Of a DNA stretch of 59,298 bases, positions 23,368 to 33,671 are shown one piece after another. Numbering within the stretch: position 1 is the stretch's first letter; the number at the start of each line of letters is the position of its first letter. The DNA comes from Gamarada debralockiae (taxonomy: Eukaryota; Ascomycota; Leotiomycetes; Helotiales; Hyphodiscaceae), in assembly GCA_002803225.1 (NCBI GenBank), contig NXFV01001230.1:1-59298 (forward strand). Direction: 5' to 3'. Both the position numbers and the translations under genes were made by a program. The notes beneath the pieces are model-generated. The model was not told the DNA's origin, searched no databases, and was given only the letters and a program-made list of their open reading frames with translations.

Positions 23368-25177
23368 ATGGATGAAAGTTCTGTCCAGCCTTCTGGAAGT
23401 GAGCGATCTTCTTCTCAGATTACAAGGTTCATGATGTTGTTGGCTTTCGTCTTCGCTACGGTTGCAGCGGCTGCCTCCAATTCTTCCACGCCAACAGCTA
23501 CTCCAGTCTTCGATAGTGATGTTCCAACCAATGCACCTGTTCCTGGAAACTACACAGGAGCTCTAAGGCCTCAGATTCATTTCTCACCCCCTCAGAATTT
23601 CATGAACGATCCCAACGGTTGCCATCGAGACAGCAATGGAACCTATCACCTTTACTATCAATGTACGTTGAAAATCATGTGTATGCATCAATCATTGACT
23701 GAAAACAGACAATCCAACGGATATCGTAGCTGGAAACCAGCACTGGGGACACGCCACTTCCAAGGACCTTTATCATTGGGAGAATCAACAGATTGCTATC
23801 TACGCCACAGAGGATTCGCAAATCTTCAGCGGCAGCGCGGTGATCGATGTTAACAACACTTCCGGGTTCTTCCCAAATCAGACGAATGGTGTCGTGGCAA
23901 TCTACACACTCAACACTCAGTATGAGCAGGTTCAAGAGATCGCCTACTCAATCGACGGCGGCTACACATTCACCAAATACTCTGGGAATCCCGTCCTCGT
24001 TTCGAATTACACCACGAACCAGTTTAGAGACCCGCATGTCGCTTGGTATGAACCTAACAGTCAGTGGGTAATGGTGGTATCCTATGCTCAAGATTTCGTT
24101 CTTGGGATCTTCACATCTCCGGATCTGAAAACCTGGACTCACGGCTCTAACTTCTCTCACCACGGCCTCCTAGGACTTCAATACGAATGTCCCAATCTAG
24201 TGGAGATTCCAGTCGAAGGAAGCGACGAAACGATGTACGTCCTAGCCATCAGCATCAACCCCGGAGCTCCACTCGGCGGGTCCATAACGCAGTACTTTCC
24301 CGGAACGTTCAACGGTACCCACTTCACAACCGTCGACTCAGCTGCGCGAATCGCCGATTTCGGGAAGGACAATTATGCTGGCCAATTCTTCAACAATATC
24401 CCAGGGAATGAGGATCAGATCTTTATTGCTTGGTCAAGTAATTGGCAGTATTCTCAAGAAGTGCCTACCGGTCCATTGGAAGGATGGAGATCCGCTATGA
24501 GTCTTCCGCGACGCACTCGTCTTGCCAATGTCACAAGGACGGGTTGGGATTGGATCAATGAGCCGTACGACCTTAGCCCGCTGTATGATACCGCGCTAGC
24601 GAATAACACCAACCTTGGGAATGGATCAGTGTTGCTGGATTACTCTTCAGTCAGCAGTGGAGCAGTATATTTCCAGTGCAACGTCACGAATCTGCCGAAT
24701 AACAGCTACGCTCAAGGGACAATGAACTTCACATTCTCCTCATCCACAACCAGGGAGTCGATCGCAGGAGGTTTCTTTTTTGGAGGCGACACTCCCTTCT
24801 GGCTATCGAGAGGCAAAGTCCTTGGATTTGGAGAGACTAATCCTTTCTTCACGGACAAATTCAGTGTCGCGAATCCAATCAATGCCGAAGGCACTTTCAT
24901 GCTGGAAGGTGTGATTGACCGCTCGATTCTTGAGGTATTTTTGGATGGCGGAAGAAATTCGGCTACAACAACATTCTTCTCTGAAGGGATGCTCGATACG
25001 TTGGAGATCAGAACCGCGGGGCTGAATGAGGGCGTGAATGTCAGTGTGATTGTTTGGGGTTTGAAGAGCGCGTGGGCGGGGATGGCAAGTCAGGATGGGA
25101 CGGTCTATGGGAATGTTACAATGGGAAATAGTACGCAGGTTATGCGGAGGGAGATGGAAGACTGGCGCTGGCTGTAA
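23368..25177 (+). CDS. Secreted glycoside hydrolase family 32 (invertase or fructanase)
   Basis: Exons 23368-23662 and 23709-25177 encode 587 aa with a 46-bp intron. The start at 23368 gives a 21-residue hydrophilic lead; the ATG at 23431 ([14 protein letters not shown]) would give a clean signal peptide and may be the real start. GH32 hallmarks are present: nucleophile Asp81 in NFMNDPNG, the transition-state Asp in FRDPHV and the acid/base Glu in YECPNL. The five-bladed propeller is followed by a beta-sandwich with LEVFLDGG. Many N-glycosylation sequons (for example NYTG, NNTS, NYTT, NFSH) support secretion. The enzyme would hydrolyse sucrose or fructans outside the cell; substrate preference cannot be told from sequence alone. 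Confidence 0.93.
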
Positions 25178-25392
25178 GCTAGATAAATTAGCTCCATACA
25201 GAGATTCATTACCGCGAATCTTTGATCTCATGGCTGAGGAGAGTGTTCGAATGGATTTTGGGACCAGCTCTCCTAGAATCTCAAAAACTCGCCAAACGCC
25301 AGCTTGGCGAGAAACCTGCGAAACTGGCAAAAAAAAATAGATATGCCACGCCCGAACTAGTTCTTCCAAATCAAAACAAAATGCCAAAAATT

Positions 25393-25484
25393 TCCGTGTC
25401 GGGGAATCGAACCCCGTGCTCCTGCGAACTGAATCTCTCTTGTGAGCTTGAGAGGCAGAAATGTTACCGGTACACCAACACGGA
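25393..25484 (-). tRNA. tRNA-Glu (CTC) with a 22-nt intron
   Basis: On the minus strand the 7-bp acceptor stem TCCGTGT/ACACGGA closes a cloverleaf. The D-arm is GGTGTACCGGTAACA (A box) and the T-arm GGGGTTCGATTCCCC (B box). The anticodon loop CTCTCA gives anticodon CTC at 25450-25452. An intron at 25427-25448 sits after nucleotide 37, the usual eukaryotic position. T-runs just beyond the 3' end serve as a Pol III terminator. This tRNA needs the SEN endonuclease; a subunit gene (Sen15) also lies in this window, without implied linkage. Confidence 0.95.
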
Positions 25485-28400
25485 CGACACTGCAATCAGC
25501 ATGTTTTGATGCCAGATTCCCTGTTATTTGGATTAATAACCCTCGCTGCATTTAGCCGGCTGAGAAACGGCGGCCTGAAAAAAGTGACAGTGAGCCTGGC
25601 TAAAAAAGTGGGGCTAATTCCGCTATTGCGAGACAAGGCCGCGGATTACGAAATATTGTGAACGGGGCTGGACGAGAAATTGGGGATCGTGCAGAAGAAT
25701 CAGGCCAACTAGTCTTATATTTTTACACTACCTTTCGAGCTACGAAAGCGCTATTGGCAGATAGGAGCAAGGGCCGGAAAGTGATTCCCGCTATCCGAAA
25801 GCCTGAAACCGTTGATTCCAATGATGGGCGATGATGCCTACCTCTCCACGAATAGGTTATTTGACCCAGTCATATGAAGTCATTACTAAGAAAAAGGGGG
25901 ACTTTTTTGATTCCTGTTTCGTAAGTTCTAGAATCATGAGCTTTTCATGGGTAGAGGTTGAAATCCGGGATTAGTTGATAGAGGGCAGTGGTGATCGAAA
26001 CATAAAACCAAAAGAGGGGTTTCTAACAGCATCTTTTTGCGAGCGAAGGAGAGGAATCGCTATCTTGAGATTCCAGAATCCAGAATTGTAGTCGTTTTAT
26101 TCCAGGCTCTCACTTGTCACCGTAGGGAAAAGTGTTCCTTGGAGCGTGAATTGCTTAAAGCCAGAAAGCAGGACATAGCCAAGCACTAACAATATATTAA
26201 AACTTGCCTATGATCAAGTTGATCCTTGGGCAGATCAGCAAGATGTAACTACTGTAGAAGGAACGAAATGCGAGTATGAGCGCGTCCCGATTGTGCTGTG
26301 TATCGCACGTGCTCTCAGTGAGGGATAAAACAAAAACGACGTAAAACGAAGGTCATGTGCTCGAACGCACTGCAAAATACATTAGAAAACAAGTTGTACG
26401 ACTGTGTATGTATATGTAGGTGTCTAGGTACAGGTCCAGCTGCAAAAGACAAATTATGCCCGGATGGCACGTGATATCCAGCTAAGCGAAGTTGGCATCA
26501 ACGTGACCGATTTCCCCACTACATTCGTCCCCCCTTACATTCGTGCTTGCCCTCAAGCACTAAAAGAAAAGGAAATCAAATAGAAAATCATACAAAAGAG
26601 AGAACTAATACTCCAATACTCCATCAAAAGAAGTCCTATCCCACAAGTGCTGCCTGCCACGTGATCGTCCCTCGACGACGTCAACCTCGTCGACTTCATC
26701 ATCTTCAAACCCTTCAAACAAAGCAAACAATCTAGGCATCAATGTAGGCGAGTCTCAATTAGCTCGCTTGGCTCCCACAATTGCCTCCCAATTTCCATAA
26801 AGGAAGAGCTTTTGAACCTCTCTTCTTCAATTCTTCAACAACTTCGACAACCTTCAATCAACTTCAACTTCATCAACAGCTTCGTCGACAACATCATTTT
26901 CCCTCCTTTCGCTCTTTCGCCATCGATTCGATCTCGTTTTAGCTCAATTGAGTATCTCCTTTCCGTCGTTGTTGCTGACTGGTTTTGAACACAGACTTCG
27001 ACCTCCTCACTTCGAGTTCAGACCCTGCGGCATATTTCTTTGGAAGTCACACTCCCTCTCTCTGTATGAACAATCTGACACTCTTCAAGGTCTTTTTTAT
27101 CGATCTATGACGTCTCCTCGTCCTTGCGGTCGATGCGTTGGGAAGTTTCTTCTCTTTTCTTCTCTCCTTTGGTTGACTCCAGGCTGACCATGTATACAGC
27201 TTCGTCTTCACTTCAAATCGAACCCCTCAATCCTTTCGACCCTCAAACATACTCCTCGTCCTCAATTCGACCTCCGAACAAGAACCCCTCCTTTCGAATC
27301 ATCTTCTCAACCTTCGAATATATTCCTCGCCCTTCCTTCCTTCCTTCCTTCCTTCCTTCCTTCCTTCCTTCCTTCCTTCCTTCCCCTCACAACTTCGACC
27401 TCACCTCCTCTCGAACCAGCTTCACCATATCGACTTCGCCGCACAGAGGTCGACCTCTCTTCGAACACACACACACTCAGGAGAGTGGGTGAAGGTTCCG
27501 TGAAGTATCCCTTTCCTTTTCTCTTGACAAGGCATTGGCCCACAACGACGTACTCGGAACCACTTGGACGCCTCTTGGATGCTTCTTCAAGCGCACTTCC
27601 TTTGGGAAAATGCAATGTTTGGTCACAAGTCGCCTCTCCTAAGCCCTCGCTGTGATCTCCCTTACGGCAAGCCTCGGCCCTCTGCGTGTCCATGTCTTGT
27701 CAAAACCCTGTCCTTCCCTTCCTGTTGTCTCTTTCTGCTGATATGAACAGACCTCTCGTCCCCTTGGCCAACTCTTCCTGGACTCCTTGGATTCGCCGGA
27801 CTCACCGGACTGGCTGGTCTGGTCTCTTTCCTTGGACTGGACCCTGGATCTTTCCTTTTGTCTTTCCTTTTGTCTTTGCTTGCTGTCGTCGTTGTTTCTT
27901 TCTTTCTTTTGGGTCCTAGGGATCTTTTGTGGCTCTTGTCGGCTGTCTTGTTGGCTGTCCAACGTTTAACTTGTCGGATGGAGGATTGCTGCTACCCACG
28001 GAATGGCCGTTGAACTCTCCCAATAGGCTTGTAGGCCTCCCTAGAGCAGAGTTGAAATTCAATTGCGCCGGACTGGGGAGGGGGCGGCTGTCTGTATTCC
28101 TTCTCGTTTTTGGAAGGTTTCTTCCACATTCTTTTTAGGGGGGGTGATTCCCTCCTAACTTCTTTCTTGGGTGCTTGATTCTGTCCGCGATTCGGCGTTT
28201 TGCTCTTCCTCCCTGCCTCTACTGGGTGTCCGAGTCCCCAACTACGCTCTCCGTCCAAGTAGCGAGAGGTCTGAAAATGGCTGGTACTGGCTCAGATATG
28301 CAGAGATTCTTGGTGCCAGAGAATGAATTTGTTCTCCGTCGACGCTAAGTTAGGGGAATTGTAACACGCTGTTTTCGGTACGATGGAATTGAGTTCCCGT

Positions 28401-28494
28401 CCCGGCAGTTCTCTTCGGAGGGCTGTCTTTGTGTGGTGTCTCGGCACTGCCCTCAAAAAGGGGCCAAGAACAAGTCTTGCTTGACTAGGCTGTT
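25485..28494. other. 3-kb gene-free stretch, pyrimidine-rich in its right half
   Basis: No supported protein gene. 25500-26540 is plain AT-rich sequence. 26540-28250 is strongly CT-rich on the plus strand and resembles the long 5' leaders of some fungal regulatory genes; it includes the CCTT microsatellite listed separately. It leads to an ATG at 28277 in good context, but the frame stops after 23 codons at 28346, just before the WD40 relic. Charged minus-strand frames here (27307-27962) mirror the CT-richness and have no domain. Confidence 0.4.
27331..27384. repeat. CCTT tetranucleotide microsatellite
   Basis: About 13.5 perfect copies of CCTT inside the pyrimidine-rich region. Expected to be length-variable between strains. 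Confidence 0.97.
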
Positions 28495-28895
28495 CTAGGC
28501 TCTTGTGGTCGAGTTCTCATCGAAGTCATCAATATCGCCGTATTGTGTGTATTGAGAAGACAAAGCAGCGAGCCCAGTTCCATCTACTCTAATACACCCA
28601 ATATTTGTGATAAGGATTGAGTCTGTAATATCAAACGATAAATCTGTGACGTAATTATTAACTTCGAGCGTCTGCTGTAGCGTCCCCGTACTCGCGTCCC
28701 AGATCAGTCCTGTGCGGTCGTCTGACGCCGACGCGAGCAGCTTCAAGTCGTGCGAGAAGATTATTGACCAGACCGAATTGCTATGCCCCTCGAGCGTCTG
28801 CTACAGCGTCCCTGTAGCCGCGTCCCAGACCTTGACAGTGTGGTCAAACGACGCCGACGCCAGCAGCTTCGAGTCACTTATAGAAATATTAAACC
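28495..28895 (-). pseudogene. WD40-repeat relic of a NACHT-WD40 (HET-E/HNWD-type) gene
   Basis: Minus-strand sequence encodes two near-identical WD40 repeats, SKLLASASFDHTVKVWDA and LKLLASASDDRTGLIWDA, plus the closing segment ending near TNIGCIRVDG typical of fungal NACHT-WD40 proteins. A TAG interrupts the first repeat after GTL (CAG in the parallel unit), and sequence upstream is missing, where the F-box gene abuts. The usual C-terminal block after TNIG is replaced by unrelated residues to a stop at 28495. It is a fragment with no NTPase domain left. High similarity between the two repeats is normal for this fast-evolving class. Confidence 0.7.
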
Positions 28896-30961
28896 TGCAG
28901 AGGAAGACTTGACCAATCTTCACGCCAATCCTTGCTGCCTTTCTTACGGGGCCAGATACGGCGAAATACTTGCACGGCCTCTGAGTCTTCTTCCGCTATA
29001 TCCCCTGGCTTTATTACAATATCCTTTTCCGCTCGCAAATACTCCGCTCGCCGTTTATATCCATCCGTTAGCTCCTGATCACGGGCCTCCCTCGCTCTGC
29101 GACCCAGTTCCTTAACGTTGATAATATCCTCGTCGTCTCGAGCAACTCGCTCTATCAACCACGAACGACTTAGATTATTGACAACGTTTGGTATATCACC
29201 GTTGGTCGTATAGTTGCCCCATTGGCCGCCGCCCATAGTCCACAATTTGAGAGACTCTAGCTCTTGGCCCGCCTTGCTCTGGCAGATAGTCTCCCAGATC
29301 GATCGGGCCAGCGTCTCATCTACTGCACAGTTCATTAGCGTTTCTCGCAGATAGCCCTTCTTCAAGAACCCTAATACTTTGCAAGTCTCGCGATCGGCTG
29401 CATCGAATAAAGCGTCGTCTCTCGAATCGGGGTCTCGAGTCACCCGCCAGTCAGAACAGTCCAAGGTAAGGAAAAGCGATTTCAATTGTCTTATTTTGCC
29501 GAAGCTTTTATAAATCTCAGCCTCGAGCGCATTGGATTTTGTACGTTTAACCGAAACAGCTAGCTCTTGCAACGCCGGACACTGGGCGTGGATTTGCAGA
29601 ATATGCTCCTTCGTGAATATCATAGGTATATCTCGTCGAACTCGACGGTTATCTAGAGTATATTCTTGCTCGGACGGACGTAGACTTAGCTTTTTCAACG
29701 TCTGCCCGTGTCGGTATAGAATAGTATCCAGGATCTTAGGCTCGAGTGGGCCGGACACCGAAAGCTGATCGAGAGGCTCGAATGCCCCAAAAAGGGCACT
29801 AGCGTTATTAGCGTAATTGGGTCTCTCAACGTCCCGGTCATCGCGTTCCAGACGAATGCGAAGTGTCTTCAATCGAGGGAACGAGCAATTCTGAGTGATC
29901 CACTCCATCACCTCGTCATTTATCCCCGTGTTTTCACATCCGTAACCTCCGCCTAGGGCCAGATAACGTAGGGAGCTGAAGTTTGTGTGCCTGGCCCAAG
30001 TCTGGAGAAGACCCGGCGATCTCAAGTCCACGGCCCCGAGAAGTGACAGCGAGGTCAAGGACCCGAAAGATCGACCGGAGACAAAGCCCGGAAGACCTCG
30101 CCATGGCTCCCGCGGGCGGCGGTACGATCTCCACGAGTTCTCCGGCGTAAGGTTCACTACCACAACTTCCTTTAGATTAGGTGCAAGACCAGCAACAAGC
30201 TCCATTATCGCCTCTTGGTTGAAATCATCGTCGCCGTCTGAATCCCGCTTACTGCATTCAACCTTGACACTATATAAACACGGAGACGTAGCTAAGGCTA
30301 TCTCGTAAGGATAGGGGGTACCCCATAGTAGGGTTCGAAATCGAAACGTAAGGTGGTAGAGTTTGCATTGGGGATGGTAGTCGTGGAGAGCATCGAGAAG
30401 GCTAGGCGGAAATTGATTCCGGCAGTCGTATACTAACTTAGTAAGACATGGCAGTATTTTGATCAAACTGACAACTAATACCCATGCCAGATCCTCCTCA
30501 GAAGATTTTGCGATAACAGGCTCGTCGTAGACAACATGCGGTGAAATTTTATACGGTTCTTCATCGCTCAAGATTTCGTCAACGCCAGTCCTCTCGAACC
30601 AGCTATAGCGGTCCGACGTGCCGGACTTATACCCCTCGATCCTGGCTTTGCCAGACGCTCTAGCTTGTAGAGATAGAAATCCTTTGATGCTGAGACAGCG
30701 GACGTAGCGCGCAGACTCGGTACGGGAGAAGGTCTTGACAAGGGCATCGACATCGCGCTGCAATGCCTCGCGACTACTGATTGTGAGGTGGATATAGTGA
30801 AAGATTAATGGAATAGTGGCACTATGGCAAGTTTTGCTGGCCAACCCAAATGCGTAAAGACTCGGTCGATGCGAGTTGGTTAGATAACCTGCTATCTGCT
30901 GTAACGTCTCAAGCGGGAGACTGCATAGGTCAGCTGGACGCTTAACAGAGTCCATTGCCAT
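28889..30961 (-). CDS. Large F-box protein with LRR-like region
   Basis: A single-exon gene of 690 aa from the ATG at 30961 (MAMDSVKRPADL). Residues about 10-50 (LCSLPLETLQQIAGYLTN) fit an F-box, which would bind Skp1 in an SCF ubiquitin ligase. The middle has irregular leucine-rich segments such as SLTSLSLLGAVDL, LRYLALGGG and LKTLRIRLE, a probable substrate-binding solenoid. The C-terminal 80 residues are charged and helical. Lineage-specific F-box families of this type are abundant in filamentous ascomycetes and their substrates are unknown. It sits in an accessory region between a WD40 relic and repeats. Its 3' end touches the WD40 fragment. Confidence 0.75.
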   Translation of the reverse strand: MAMDSVKRPADLCSLPLETLQQIAGYLTNSHRPSLYAFGLASKTCHSATIPLIFHYIHLTISSREALQRDVDALVKTFSRTESARYVRCLSIKGFLSLQARASGKARIEGYKSGTSDRYSWFERTGVDEILSDEEPYKISPHVVYDEPVIAKSSEEDLAWVLVVSLIKILPCLTKLVYDCRNQFPPSLLDALHDYHPQCKLYHLTFRFRTLLWGTPYPYEIALATSPCLYSVKVECSKRDSDGDDDFNQEAIMELVAGLAPNLKEVVVVNLTPENSWRSYRRPREPWRGLPGFVSGRSFGSLTSLSLLGAVDLRSPGLLQTWARHTNFSSLRYLALGGGYGCENTGINDEVMEWITQNCSFPRLKTLRIRLERDDRDVERPNYANNASALFGAFEPLDQLSVSGPLEPKILDTILYRHGQTLKKLSLRPSEQEYTLDNRRVRRDIPMIFTKEHILQIHAQCPALQELAVSVKRTKSNALEAEIYKSFGKIRQLKSLFLTLDCSDWRVTRDPDSRDDALFDAADRETCKVLGFLKKGYLRETLMNCAVDETLARSIWETICQSKAGQELESLKLWTMGGGQWGNYTTNGDIPNVVNNLSRSWLIERVARDDEDIINVKELGRRAREARDQELTDGYKRRAEYLRAEKDIVIKPGDIAEEDSEAVQVFRRIWPRKKGSKDWREDWSSLPLQV

Positions 30962-31565
30962 GATTGACACAGCTCAAAAGCAGGAAGTAGGATCGATGGC
31001 TCTGGGGACATAACCATGGGCTTCTAATCGAGGCATCAATGCCAATTTGAATCATCTAATTTAGTTGAACAACGTACCTTTGGAATATTCACTCTCCTTG
31101 AGCAATTCTGTTTGGATCTGTTCACGCTGTTTGAGTGATCGAAAACTGAGATCGTGATTGTGAAGGATTTGGTTGGGTGAAAGTGAAAACCAAGAATATA
31201 TAGGTCACAGCGGGGGGAGTCATAATATATGTTAGGCTTAGCCCAGTGCTGACATTAGCCCGAGACAGCCTTGCAGGGGCTTTTGGGGCACGACTCGTGC
31301 CACTCAAGCGCGGAAATAAGCGAGCAGCAGTCCACCAGTCACAGGGCAAGGTTTACTTGCTTCTGCTTGTCAGAAAATGGGCTTTGTGGGGTGCGACAGG
31401 GTCACGTGGACGCTAGTAAATGAGCTTTTGTGGAAGTGATTCTTCTGATGAACTTGACTTAATTCTTACTCCAGTTCTACTATCAGTAGAGCTTGTATAT
31501 ATAGAGCTCTGTACAGCTCATATCTATGTACCTTCCGGCCGAGCCTACAGAGCCTTCGGACGTCG

Positions 31566-31601
31566 AGTCAGATATCGGGTCAGATATCGGGTCAGATATC
31601 G
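31566..31601. repeat. 12-bp tandem repeat, three copies
   Basis: GTCAGATATCGG is repeated three times with a change at the end of the last copy. Confidence 0.85.
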
Positions 31602-31865
31602 AGTCCGTAGGTCGGGTCAGATCGGTACTGAAGATACCGATGTTTCAGGCAATATTCCTGACACTGCTCATCCAGTGATAATGGCATGGATGCCAACAAC
31701 GTGCCACCACTCAAAGGGATACCTCCGTACTCGAGTAAGCTTCCTACAGCTCTTGCATTTTGCACAGCTCTTGCAGTTCCTACAGCTCCCGCACCAAAAC
31801 TGATACAGGTTAGCTTGTTCCTCAGGATACTAATGGTCTGAATTTATGCTGATTCTGTATAGTTT

Positions 31866-31943
31866 CAGGATGCTTACATAGCGCATCCATACAGGATGCT
31901 GACATAGCACATCCATACAGGATGCTTACATAGCGCATCTATA
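31866..31943. repeat. 26-bp tandem repeat, three copies
   Basis: Units at 31866-31891, 31892-31917 and 31918-31943 each start CAGGATGCT and end CATC(T)ATA; the outer copies differ at one base, the middle copy at two. It lies about 230 bp upstream of the secreted-protein gene start. Confidence 0.93.
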
Positions 31944-32172
31944 CAGGTCTTCCTCATGCTCAAGGAGGGACGTAACATGTCTACGAGATCAAAATAGGTA
32001 ACTAAGAAACAGATAAATAGGTTCTATCTGCCAGTTCAACTTTCAGCTTTTCATCTTCATTATCCTCCTCATCACAACTATTACAACTATCACTACCTAT
32101 CTTACTATCTATAGACCTTGTCCCTAGACTTTCCTCCTTTCAGCTTTATTATCCTCCCAGTTATCAACCACA

Positions 32173-32909
32173 ATGCGTTTTACCAACGTCCTTGTAACAC
32201 TAGCCAGTGTCGCCGGTGTTATTAGCACGTTCCAAGGCGTCGATGTCCAGTAAGATAGGCTCTTCTAAGATAATTCGTGAACTTGATACTAATCTCCCCG
32301 TCTTTTAGCAATAACGATGTCGTCGACAACAATGCCTATAATACTGCGACAACAACCTTAGTCCCCGCCCAACTCAATGCCCGGACTACCAAAGCCGCCT
32401 GCGCGATCAGAAAGGCCCGAAACCTTCGTTTCATGCCAAGGACTCTTGCAAGCTCTCAAAAGGGTAAGACAAACGGGGTGTATGAGTTGTATGAGAACGA
32501 GTGGGTCACGGCGGTGAAAGTCAAGTCTGGCGACAAGGTCGCCGTTGTAGACATTAGCGGATGCTCTGCTGTCTTTTTCTGGAATGCGGCCAATATTCCC
32601 TCCGTCTTCCACATCTTCTGCGGCGAAGAGGCGACAGATGGCGAGAAAGCCGCCCAGGACTTAGCAGATATGGGCCAGAACGTTAAACCCGTCGCCATTA
32701 CTATCGCCGCCAAGACCGATAACAATTACAATACGATCAAGAGCGTGATACAGGCGGAGTTTTCATATCTGAAAGACACCGACTTCGAGAACAAAAATTA
32801 TAATGACGCACTCCGGGCAGAAGATGAGGTGTGGCGATTCGACGCTGTAGCTGGAACTAAAATGGTGACACCCAGCATAGTCAAAGGTTGCCCTAAGCAA
32901 CCCCAGTGA
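32173..32909 (+). CDS. Small secreted protein with Ser-Gly-Cys...His arrangement (possible deamidase-like fold)
   Basis: Exons 32173-32249 and 32309-32909 give 225 aa. The N-terminus MRFTNVLVTLASVAGVIS is a signal peptide; the 59-bp intron lies just after it, common in fungal secreted proteins. The mature protein contains VKSGDKVAVVDISGC (Cys111), an aromatic strand, and His127 in PSVFHIFCG. A beta-strand ending in (S/G)-G-C with a His about 15 residues on is the layout of the CNF1/CheD-type deamidase fold; this is a fold-level analogy, not a proven match. Later VKPVAITIAA fits a further core strand. The protein is probably exported and may act on a host or competitor. I do not recognise an exact family. 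A GH18 chitinase exon relic lies 550 bp downstream on the same strand. Confidence 0.7.
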
Positions 32910-33459
32910 TTCTAAGTACAGTTTCACTATATAAGGAGGTGCTCTCGCCAAACGAAGTTTGGAGTTGCTGTATGTCCCCACCCGATAGGAATGTTGTCTA
33001 AAGAGAATTATCTATATGACTAGATTTGCAAAAGATAGAGGAGGGAAATTAGAAAGGATCTATAGCCGGATAGTTATCTAGATTTAGGGGTTAGGGACGT
33101 TAGGTGTTAAATTTGAATTTATGATTTTGCTAGATAATCCAAGAAAATCAATGCTTGTGTTAGGGTTAATCTACTTGGCTCACCTGAACTATTTGTATTA
33201 AGAGCAACTCCCCGTTGCAAATTCAGGGCCAAACCTATTCATTACTTTAAATTGTATCAGCTATGTTTTAGAAGCTTTTTCACTTATCTTTTTTGTTAAT
33301 GTAGAGGCTAGCAACTTGTGAAAACAATTATAGTCGTTCGCTAACTGAGGCGTATAACGTAAGGAGCAACGCTACCTACCGCTCAGCCACATATTATATC
33401 AACTAGTACTATGACTTCTTCATCTCCCTTCGTGATCTTATTTTAACGTATAATTATAG
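32910..33459. other. AT-rich spacer
   Basis: 3' flank of the secreted-protein gene. No gene seen; the last ~50 bp reads as the 3' part of an intron (ending TTATAG) ahead of the chitinase exon. Confidence 0.4.
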
Positions 33460-33562
33460 GGCTATCTACGCTAGGAAATTCGACCCACAACATCTGCCCG
33501 TGGATAAGTTGACGCATGTGCTCTATACTTTTGCTAATATTTCAGCTAACACAAGTGAAGTA
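33460..33562 (+). pseudogene. Orphan exon of a GH18 chitinase
   Basis: A 103-bp stretch encodes [20 protein letters not shown] and then [14 protein letters not shown], matching the N-terminal beta-strands of fungal GH18 chitinases. It is bordered by an intron acceptor (AATTATAG) and a donor (GTAAGT), and the first base would complete the Trp codon that usually precedes this block. The catalytic DxxDxDxE region and all other exons are absent; a LINE fragment follows within 110 bp. It is a remnant, likely cut by transposon insertion. Confidence 0.75.
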
Positions 33563-33671
33563 GTAAGTTCCAATTAGACCACTCCATGGTGACTAGCTTA
33601 CTATTACAAATGGTGCGAAGTCCACTTAACGCTGACTATATCTTACGAACTAGATCATTGTCAGATTACCA

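Larger units (their letters stand above)
30962..32172. other. Repeat-containing intergenic region
   Basis: Divergent promoters of the F-box gene (-) and the secreted-protein gene (+). Contains a 12-bp repeat at about 31566-31601 and the 26-bp repeat below. A 127-codon frame at 31420-31803 runs through the 12-bp repeat and has no recognisable domain. CT-rich sequence at 32040-32170 is the likely leader of the secreted-protein gene. Confidence 0.4.

Noticed and set aside
27307..27962. Charged minus-strand frames (Lys/Arg/Glu/Gln repeats) in the CT-rich region
   Set aside because: Composition mirrors the CCTT microsatellite and CT-rich tract; no domain, no supported start or splice sites.
31420..31803. 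127-codon plus-strand frame with repeated Arg-Tyr-Arg-Val
   Set aside because: The repeat peptide comes from a 12-bp tandem repeat; nothing else supports coding. A retroelement origin was considered but no domain was found.
33061..33180. TTAGGG-like words suggesting telomeric sequence
   Set aside because: Only isolated copies (for example TTAGGGACG, TTAGGGTTA), not a tandem array.
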